Under the pieces are notes generated by a model that saw nothing but the letters and a program-made list of their open reading frames with translations, was not told the DNA's origin and made no database searches. This document shows positions 41,390 through 47,389 of a stretch of 47,389 bases of DNA, piece after piece (position 1 is the first letter of the stretch; the number at the start of each line of letters is the position of its first letter). The stretch comes from CAIYRG01 sp964494505 (GTDB taxonomy: Bacteria > Pseudomonadota > Alphaproteobacteria > Micropepsales > Micropepsaceae), in assembly GCA_964494505.1 (NCBI GenBank), contig CAZBRO010000036.1:1-47389 (forward strand), written 5' to 3'. Both the position numbers and the translations under genes were made by a program.

Positions 41390-43702
41390 TTACATTCTCA
41401 CGCGTAAGCCGCCATAGAACGCGCGTGGCGAACCGGGGCTCAAGCTTACGGGGTCGCTTGCGCCCGGCGCCTCCTGGATCGGGATCTGGTTCGTCGGTGA
41501 GAATGTGGCGAAGGTCGCATATTTCGCGTTGAAGAGATTCTCGATTGTACCGAACAGTTCAAAGTGATCGTCGAGCCGCCATCGCGCACCAATATCGGCG
41601 GTTCCATAGCCCGGGATTTGCGGGTTCAGATTGCTTTCATCGCCGCGCAGGAATTGGCCGCTTGCGGCACCCATGCCGATGGTGAGCGACCATGACGGTG
41701 TGACGGCATAGCTGATTTGCGCCTTGAACAGATTGCGCGGTATGCCCGGCAGGCGGTTACCCGGCGCGACAACTATCTGGCCGTTCGTATCGGAAAAGGG
41801 ATTTTCCGGGCTGTTCAGAGTGAAGCCGCTGCGGAAGCTCGCATCGGTGTAGCTATAGCCGAACCCGGCCAAAACGCCGCCGTAGTGAAGGTCCAAGGAA
41901 GCGTCGAGACCTTGGCGTCGCGTGCTTCCGATGTTGCGGAAGAAGGCGCGGCCGATATGGGGGCTTGCCGCGAACTGGATGTCGTCGCTGCTGTCCGTGC
42001 GGTACAGGCTGGCCTGCCAGCGCCATTGCAACTCTGTTGAGCCACCGTTTCCGCGCAAGCCCGTCTCGAACGAACGCGCAATCACCTGATGCAACGCAGG
42101 ATCGCCGACGAAAAAGTTGGTCAGACTGCAAGGCGCTGCCTCGTCCGCGCAGGACAACTCGGCCGGAGTAGGCGCACGATTGGCTTCGGAATAGCCGCCA
42201 TAGAACGTCGCGTCCGGCGTCAGTTTCACGTTGATCCCGGCCGCCGGGTTCAGCCGCGTGAAGCGATGGCTTCCGTTGAGCGCGGTTCCGATTTCGTCCT
42301 GCAAGCGGATTTCGGCGATATTGAATCGCGCGGAGACCGAGAGCGAGATCGCCGGGGTCAGGTCCAGTACGTTGGCTGCATAGAGTCCGTAATAGGAATT
42401 GCGGGCAATCGCGTCGACCGGTGCAATCGAACCATCGGCCTCGTCGATAATGGTGCCCGGCCCCTCGAAACCGCGATCCGGCGTCATTGCGCCCAGTTGC
42501 GAATTCGCCTCGAAGCGGGAACGGCCATGGTCGAAGGCGACGCCGAAGAGCGCGTGATCGGCACGTTCGAACAGCGTGCCCTCATAAGCGGCCTGTGCCG
42601 CCCCGCCGTAACCCAGCGTATGGGTTGCCGTGTTGTTGAGCTGCGCATATGTCCTGCCGGCCAGGAAGTCTGGAATAGGCACGCCGCCCATGCCGGTCAC
42701 GATGGAGCCGTCGTCGAGGCATAAAGCGCCCGGTGCGTCGTCACATGGCTCGACCTCGCTCGCATCGGCGTTGCGGGTCGTTTGCCGCAAGCCGTCGAGA
42801 TATAGCAACGCCGTCATGGACCAAGGCCCACCCAAACCCGCCGACGCCGTGAGGTTCGCCAGCCCGTAGCTGTTCCTGGTACGGTCTGGATAGGTGAAGA
42901 CCGCGCTCCGGCGCGCGGCCAACAACTCGACCGGCGCCACTCCATTGCCGGTCAGATCGGTATCGGCTCCAATGGCCGTCAGATGCAGCGAACCGCGATT
43001 TCCCCGAATGGCAAAATCGGCCAGTGCGTTGCCGAGCACCGACGGGGAATGATCGCGCCAGCCGCTTTCGTCCAGTCTGGTCGCGGCGACATAGAGGGCG
43101 CGATTGCCATCCGCACTGCCGAACTGGAACGCTTCGCGGTATTGGCCGAAGGATCCACCGGACAGTTCGGCTTCCGTGCCCGAATAGGAGAACCCATCCT
43201 TGGTCGTAACCGAGATCGATCCGCCGAGCGCGTTCAACCCGAACGCCGGGCTCGAACCTTCGACCGTCAGCCGGTCGATCGCGATATCCGGCAGCAAGTC
43301 CCAGTTCACTGTATCTCCGAACGCCTGATTGAAGCGCACGCCGTTCACATAGACCGCAAGACCTTGCGCGTCCCCGACGAGCGGCGACCCTTCGAATCCG
43401 CGAAAGGTCACGTTAGGCTGGAACGGATTCCCTTGCGCGTTGGAAATGCTTACGCCGGCCGCGGAATCGGAAAGCGCACGCAGCGCATTCGCGGCCCCAA
43501 GCCGTTCAAAGTCCTCCGGCCCCAGGTTCTGCACGACGGTCGCGATGGAGTCCGCACCGATCGTGCCGCCGGGAAGGGGACCTGCGCTGACCGTCACGCT
43601 TTCGATCGCTTCGCCGGCGAAGGCATTGGTTGACGCTATTCCGGCGTACAGAGCGGCGGCGCCCACGGCCATTCGCCGGAAGCGGTGTCTCGGAGCCGCC
43701 AC
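41390..43702 (-). CDS. TonB-dependent outer-membrane receptor
   Basis: A 770-residue outer-membrane receptor: signal peptide (RMAVGAAALYAGIASTNAFA), plug domain (about 35-150; NPFQPNVTFRGFEGSPLVGD, GLAVYVNGVRFNQAFGDTVN, NALGGSISVTTKDG) and a 22-strand-type barrel. It ends in an aromatic strand (RAFYGGLRVRM) rather than the common final Phe. A GTG at 43702, one base after the GNAT stop, gives a positively charged leader; an internal ATG at 43672 gives a shorter, less typical leader. No N-terminal signalling extension. It is last in a DUF805-GNAT-receptor operon. Ligand unknown. Confidence 0.88.
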   Translation of the reverse strand: MAAPRHRFRRMAVGAAALYAGIASTNAFAGEAIESVTVSAGPLPGGTIGADSIATVVQNLGPEDFERLGAANALRALSDSAAGVSISNAQGNPFQPNVTFRGFEGSPLVGDAQGLAVYVNGVRFNQAFGDTVNWDLLPDIAIDRLTVEGSSPAFGLNALGGSISVTTKDGFSYSGTEAELSGGSFGQYREAFQFGSADGNRALYVAATRLDESGWRDHSPSVLGNALADFAIRGNRGSLHLTAIGADTDLTGNGVAPVELLAARRSAVFTYPDRTRNSYGLANLTASAGLGGPWSMTALLYLDGLRQTTRNADASEVEPCDDAPGALCLDDGSIVTGMGGVPIPDFLAGRTYAQLNNTATHTLGYGGAAQAAYEGTLFERADHALFGVAFDHGRSRFEANSQLGAMTPDRGFEGPGTIIDEADGSIAPVDAIARNSYYGLYAANVLDLTPAISLSVSARFNIAEIRLQDEIGTALNGSHRFTRLNPAAGINVKLTPDATFYGGYSEANRAPTPAELSCADEAAPCSLTNFFVGDPALHQVIARSFETGLRGNGGSTELQWRWQASLYRTDSSDDIQFAASPHIGRAFFRNIGSTRRQGLDASLDLHYGGVLAGFGYSYTDASFRSGFTLNSPENPFSDTNGQIVVAPGNRLPGIPRNLFKAQISYAVTPSWSLTIGMGAASGQFLRGDESNLNPQIPGYGTADIGARWRLDDHFELFGTIENLFNAKYATFATFSPTNQIPIQEAPGASDPVSLSPGSPRAFYGGLRVRM

Positions 43703-43703
43703 G

Positions 43704-44201
43704 TTACAGAATCTTTTGCATGAACACGAGATCGAGCCAGCGGCCGAACTTGAATCCGACCTCGGGCATGCGTGCGGTTTCTGTAAAGAAATGGCGCGCA
43801 TGCAGAGCAAGCGAAGGTGCATTGTCGGAGGCGATGCCGCCCAGCATGACGTGCTTGCCGCGCGTGCGCGCCTCGCCGATCAACGCGCCAAGCAGCTTCG
43901 TGGCGACCCCGCGGCGCCGATGGGGCTGGGCCACATAGACCGAATGCTCGACCGTATAGCGATATCCCTGAAAGGCGCGGAAATCGCCGAACGAGCCATA
44001 ACCGGCAAACGACCCTGTAAGCTCGGCGACCAGAACGGGATAGTTCTGCGCGAGCCGGCCTTGCCACCAGGCGCGGCGTTCGGCCAGATCGGACGGGGCG
44101 TCGTTCCAGATCGATGTCTGGTTCAGCACCGCTTCATTGTAGATGGCCAGTATGGCCGGCAAGTCGTTTTCCCCGGCCGGCCTGAGAGCGATTTCTGTCA
44201 C
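43704..44201 (-). CDS. GNAT acetyltransferase, phosphinothricin/L-amino acid N-acetyltransferase type
   Basis: A 165-residue acetyltransferase. AILAIYNEAVLNQTSIWNDA, then HSVYVAQPHRRRGVATKLLG (acetyl-CoA loop), and a C-terminal GFKFGRWLDLVFMQKIL match the Pat/MnaT family, whose members acetylate phosphinothricin, methionine sulfoximine or other amino acids. The GTG start shares GTGA with the DUF805 stop (4-base overlap), and the stop is one base before the receptor start, so the three are translationally coupled. A transport-linked detoxifying or modifying role is inference. Confidence 0.85.
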   Translation of the reverse strand: MTEIALRPAGENDLPAILAIYNEAVLNQTSIWNDAPSDLAERRAWWQGRLAQNYPVLVAELTGSFAGYGSFGDFRAFQGYRYTVEHSVYVAQPHRRRGVATKLLGALIGEARTRGKHVMLGGIASDNAPSLALHARHFFTETARMPEVGFKFGRWLDLVFMQKIL

Positions 44202-44587
44202 GCTTGTGCCTGCACGCTCGGCTGAACATAGAGATAGATGAGATAGGCCATGCAGGCCAACGTCACCACGATGAATGGAACGATCAGGATGACGGCGAAG
44301 GCAGTCACATACATCAGCACCCCGGGCACGATGGGAAGCAGCACCAGCCACCCGGACTTCCCGACATCGTGCAGCCGCCGGACGGAAATGCCGAGCGTTG
44401 GAAGCAGCATAGCGAGCGCATAGAGGCCTTGCAGGATGCGAATGTGCAAGATGTCGAAGATGACCGCGATAACAACATAGACAAGAACGTACTGCCAGAA
44501 CTCGGCACGGTTCGCGCGGCCGTTGAAGTCGGCATAATGCCCCGTGACGACGTTCTTGAAATTGTCGATCAGTTGCTTCACGTCCAT
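44198..44587 (-). CDS. DUF805 family inner-membrane protein
   Basis: A 129-residue protein with DUF805 features: GRANRAEFWQYVLVYVVIAV, then LPTLGISVRRLHDVGKSGWL with a central conserved LHD motif, and about four predicted membrane segments. Function unknown. GGAGGG precedes the ATG. It is first in a three-gene operon and is divergent from argC across 113 bp. Confidence 0.9.
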   Translation of the reverse strand: MDVKQLIDNFKNVVTGHYADFNGRANRAEFWQYVLVYVVIAVIFDILHIRILQGLYALAMLLPTLGISVRRLHDVGKSGWLVLLPIVPGVLMYVTAFAVILIVPFIVVTLACMAYLIYLYVQPSVQAQA

Positions 44588-44700
44588 GGACCAGGCCCTC
44601 CGAATATGATGGATAGGCCGGTGGCGCCCCTTTCGCCCGGCCGGCCAGCCGAGCTAAGAGCGGTCCCGAAATGCTGTCAATGAGCAGGTAGGCACAAGGA

Positions 44701-45651
44701 ATGGCGGTCAAGGTCTTTATCGACGGCGCGGCGGGAACCACCGGGCTCGAAATCCGCGAGAGGCTGCAAGGCCGTGACGATCTCGCGGTCTTGGTTCTGG
44801 ATGACTCCAACCGTAAGTTGGCAGCCGCCCGCAGCGATGCCCTGAACGGGGCCGATGTGGTGATCCTGTGCTTGCCGGACGATGCCGCGCGCGAAGCGGT
44901 CACGCTGATAACGAACCCCGCCGTCCGGGTGATCGATCCTTCGACCGCCCACCGCGTGGCCGGCGGGTGGGTCTACGGTTTTCCAGAGCTTGAGAAAAAA
45001 CGCCGGGAAGAATTGCGCCACGCGATGCGGGTTACCAATCCCGGCTGCTATTCGACCGGCTTTCTCGCGATCGCACGGCCTCTTGTGCGGGCAGGGATAT
45101 TGCCTCCGGATTGGCCGGTAACGTGCAATGCGGTTTCCGGTTATTCCGGCGGCGGCCGCGGCATGATTGCCGAGTTCGAGGACGAGAGCGCACCGAATTT
45201 CACGCGCGAGACGGTCCGTACCTATGGGCTTAATCTCGAGCACAAGCACGTCGAGGAAATGCGCGTTCATGCAGGGCTTAGGCACCGGCCGCTGTTCGCC
45301 CCCAGTGTCGGGCGCTTCTATCGCGGCATGCTGGTGGAGATACCGTTGCAATTGTGGGCGCTGCCGGGCGCGCCTAGCGTTGCCGCGGTACATGCCGCGC
45401 TTGCCGATTCCTATCGGGGCGAAGACCTGATCGAGGTGGCATCGCTTGGCGAGGCAGCGGGGAAGAAGATTCTCGATGCCGAGGAACTCAAGAATACCAA
45501 CCGGCTGAAGCTCTATGTATTCGGGAACGAGGCAAGGCGGCAGGCGCGCGTGGTGGCTGTGCTGGACAATCTCGGCAAGGGCGCGGCAGGTGCATGTGTT
45601 CAGCTCTTGAACGTGATGATGGGCTGGCCCGAGACGGCCGGGCTCGTCTGA
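44701..45651 (+). CDS. argC: N-acetyl-gamma-glutamyl-phosphate reductase, type 2
   Basis: A 316-residue enzyme of arginine biosynthesis that reduces N-acetyl-gamma-glutamyl phosphate with NADPH. The nucleotide-binding GAAGTTGLEIRERL is at the start; the catalytic Cys is at about 116 in VTNPGCYSTGF, and the family loop NAVSGYSGGGRGM follows. The length and LEHKHVEEM segment fit type 2 ArgC. In many alphaproteobacteria argC lies beside rplM-rpsI; here four genes lie between. paiB follows after 18 bp. Confidence 0.95.
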   Translation: MAVKVFIDGAAGTTGLEIRERLQGRDDLAVLVLDDSNRKLAAARSDALNGADVVILCLPDDAAREAVTLITNPAVRVIDPSTAHRVAGGWVYGFPELEKKRREELRHAMRVTNPGCYSTGFLAIARPLVRAGILPPDWPVTCNAVSGYSGGGRGMIAEFEDESAPNFTRETVRTYGLNLEHKHVEEMRVHAGLRHRPLFAPSVGRFYRGMLVEIPLQLWALPGAPSVAAVHAALADSYRGEDLIEVASLGEAAGKKILDAEELKNTNRLKLYVFGNEARRQARVVAVLDNLGKGAAGACVQLLNVMMGWPETAGLV

Positions 45652-45669
45652 ACGGAGCGGGGCTCATCG

Positions 45670-46305
45670 ATGTATGTTCCATCCCATTTCTCGCTTTCGG
45701 ATGTGACGGACATCCACGCCTTCCTGCGCCGCCATGTATTTGCGACCATCGCTTCCGAGATGGCTCAGACCATCGCCTTTGCCTATGCGCCGATTGTCTT
45801 CGATGCCGAGCCCGCGCCGTTAGGCCGCGTGCGGTTTCATCTCGCGCGCGCCAATCCGCTCGCGGAAATCGCGGATGGCTCCCGGGTGAAGCTTTCGATC
45901 ATGGGGCCGCACGCCTATGTGTCGCCCGATTGGTACGAGACGCCGGGCTTGGTGCCGACCTGGAATTATGTGGCGGTGGAGGGCTCAGGCTCCGTGAAGC
46001 GGCTTCCCGCGGCGGGATTGCGGCGGCTGCTCTCCGACCTGTCCGCGCAGGAAGAAGCCGCACTGGCCCCGAAGCCGCCTTGGACCATGGGGCGCGTTCC
46101 TCGCGACCGTTTGGAATCGATGCTCGGCGCCATCGTCGGGTTCGAGCTTCCCTTCGACAGCCTGGAAGGCAAGGCGAAGCTCTCGCAGAACCGCGCGCTT
46201 GAAGACGCGCAAGGCGTCATTGGGAGACTCGAAGCGCGTGGCGATGCGGCAAGCATGGCGGTCGCCGCCGAGATGCGCAAACTCTATGGGCAGGAGAGGG
46301 GCTGA
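45670..46305 (+). CDS. PaiB-like FMN-binding negative regulator
   Basis: A 211-residue protein of the PaiB/FMN-binding split-barrel family: MYVPSHFSLSDVTDIHAFLR, LSIMGPHAYVSPDWYETPGL, VPTWNYVAVEGSGSVK and KAKLSQNRALEDAQGVIGRL. PaiB in Bacillus subtilis represses sporulation and protease genes; elsewhere the family's role is less clear. It shares TGATG with the threonine aldolase gene and follows argC closely, so an argC-paiB-aldolase operon is likely. Confidence 0.9.
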   Translation: MYVPSHFSLSDVTDIHAFLRRHVFATIASEMAQTIAFAYAPIVFDAEPAPLGRVRFHLARANPLAEIADGSRVKLSIMGPHAYVSPDWYETPGLVPTWNYVAVEGSGSVKRLPAAGLRRLLSDLSAQEEAALAPKPPWTMGRVPRDRLESMLGAIVGFELPFDSLEGKAKLSQNRALEDAQGVIGRLEARGDAASMAVAAEMRKLYGQERG

Positions 46306-47342
46306 TGGATTTCATCGATCTGCGTTCCGATACCGTCACGCGGCCTTCCCTCGCGATGCGCCGCGCCATGGCCGAAGCCCCGGTGGGGGACGACCAATAT
46401 GGCGACGACCCGAGCATCAATCTGCTTCAGGAGCGCATCGCAGCACTTCTTGGCAAGGAAGCGGCCCTGTTCGTGCCGAGCGGCACCATGGCGAACCAGA
46501 TCGGGCTGAAGCTGCTGACGCGGCCTGGCGACGACGTGATCCTCGGCCACGAAACGCACATGGTCTGGCACGAATCCGGGGCCGGCGCGGCCAATGCGGG
46601 TGTGCAATTCACCGCTGTCGGCACCGAGGGCCTGTTCACCGCAATGGAATTCCGCGGCGCGGTGAAGCCCATGGGTCACATGATGTTTCCACCGACTACG
46701 ATGGTCGTCATCGAGAACACGCATAATCGCTGCGGCGGCGTGGTGTTTCCGCAAGAAGACGCAATTGCGATCTGCGAAGCCGCGCGTGCGCTCGGCATCC
46801 GTACCTATCTCGACGGAGCGCGGCTGTTCAATGCGGCCGCAGCCTCCGGGCGGGGAATCGCGGAACTCTCCACGCCCTTCGATGTGGTGTCCGTGGCGCT
46901 TTCGAAGGGGCTCGGCTGTCCCGTTGGAAGCGTGATTGCCGGGCCGAAAGCGGACATCGCGCGGGGCCTGCGCATCCGGCGCATGTTCGGCGGCGCCATG
47001 CGGCAAGCGGGCATTCTCGCGGCGGCAGGCCTTTATGCGCTCGACAACAACATCGCGCGCCTTCCCGATGACCACGCCAATGCGCGCCTGGTCGCCGAAC
47101 GGCTTGCGGGGCTCAAAGGCGTAAGGCTCGATCTGAAGACCGTGCAGAGCAACATCGTCATCTTCAATATGGAAGATGATGCGCCCGATGCCGCGACAAT
47201 CGCCGCTCGCGCCAAGGACGCGGGCGTGCTCATCACGGTTTTCGGCGTGCGCAAGCTGCGTGCGGTCACGCATCTGGATGTCAGCCGCGAAGATTGTATC
47301 CGCGCCGCAGATGTTTTGGCGCGCGTGATCGAGACCGCCTAG
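46305..47342 (+). CDS. ltaE: Low-specificity L-threonine aldolase family enzyme
   Basis: A 345-residue PLP enzyme that splits L-threonine or L-allo-threonine into glycine and acetaldehyde. Motifs are FIDLRSDTVTRPS, VGDDQYGDDPSINLLQERIA, FVPSGTMANQIGLKLL, IENTHNRCGGVVFP, YLDGARLFNAA, and the PLP lysine in SVALSKGLGCPVGS near residue 200. The ATG overlaps the paiB stop (TGATG), showing coupled translation. The gene is complete, with its stop 47 bp before the window edge; nothing notable follows. Confidence 0.93.
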   Translation: MDFIDLRSDTVTRPSLAMRRAMAEAPVGDDQYGDDPSINLLQERIAALLGKEAALFVPSGTMANQIGLKLLTRPGDDVILGHETHMVWHESGAGAANAGVQFTAVGTEGLFTAMEFRGAVKPMGHMMFPPTTMVVIENTHNRCGGVVFPQEDAIAICEAARALGIRTYLDGARLFNAAAASGRGIAELSTPFDVVSVALSKGLGCPVGSVIAGPKADIARGLRIRRMFGGAMRQAGILAAAGLYALDNNIARLPDDHANARLVAERLAGLKGVRLDLKTVQSNIVIFNMEDDAPDAATIAARAKDAGVLITVFGVRKLRAVTHLDVSREDCIRAADVLARVIETA

Positions 47343-47389
47343 GCCGCGTGGACAAATTTGAGCCAGTAACGAGTTGAAGCCAAGAACAA

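Noticed and set aside
1..47389. tRNA genes, CRISPR arrays, prophage or intact insertion sequences
   Set aside because: I found no cloverleaf-like sequence with CCA-type ends, no regular repeat-spacer array, and no transposase, integrase or phage structural gene.

Overview
The window reads as a GC-rich (roughly 62-65% by eye) chromosomal segment of an alphaproteobacterium. Pointers are the rne / amidase / PBP1A neighbourhood at the left edge, the rplM-rpsI pair with an enoyl-CoA hydratase / CoA-binding / O-acetylhomoserine sulfhydrylase group beside it, type 2 CtaA next to a DUF2842 protein, type 2 ArgC, an HWE-type histidine kinase, and many 'CTTCGACAAGCTC' palindromic repeats. A Rhizomicrobium/Micropepsaceae-like soil bacterium would fit, but that rank is a guess. 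I saw no rRNA, tRNA, CRISPR array, prophage or intact insertion sequence.

Layout. 1-5.4 kb is a housekeeping block: RNase E (partial, minus), then a divergent N-acetylmuramoyl-L-alanine amidase and PBP1A. 5.5-31 kb is an accessory region unusually rich in exported proteins: a DUF899 thioredoxin-like protein, two tandem NHL beta-propellers, an SMP-30/gluconolactonase-like protein, three B3-type metallo-beta-lactamase-fold proteins, two VOC proteins with Tat-like leaders, a BT1-type transporter, a galactose-binding-like beta-sandwich protein, two convergent PEP-CTERM proteins, a membrane desaturase, a dihaem cytochrome c, three periplasmic PEBP/YbhB proteins, a TonB-like protein and a SUMF1-domain protein. 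Regulators are mixed in (HWE kinase, MEDS-LuxR regulator, single-receiver response regulator, cold-shock protein). A truncated LpxR-type gene at 28.35-28.62 kb is the clearest gene remnant.

31-39.3 kb is metabolic: enoyl-CoA hydratase plus MmgE/PrpD (overlapping), an ornithine cyclodeaminase/mu-crystallin homologue, DUF2842, CtaA, DoxX, MetY, CoA-binding protein and a second enoyl-CoA hydratase. 39.4-47.3 kb holds rplM-rpsI, then a Tat-leader phosphonatase-like HAD hydrolase convergent with a DUF805-GNAT-TonB receptor operon, then argC-paiB-threonine aldolase. The HAD/receptor/GNAT block sits between rpsI and argC, genes that are often neighbours in alphaproteobacteria.

Most worth following: the HAD/receptor/GNAT/DUF805 insert; the paralogous B3-fold pair with a shared SRPGRNG segment; an MmgE/PrpD gene carrying an in-frame palindromic repeat; a SUMF1-domain protein without the FGE catalytic cysteines; and a cold-shock gene followed, after a terminator, by two tiny basic proteins. 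Start codons were moved from the longest ORF wherever a ribosome binding site and leader peptide supported a shorter gene.
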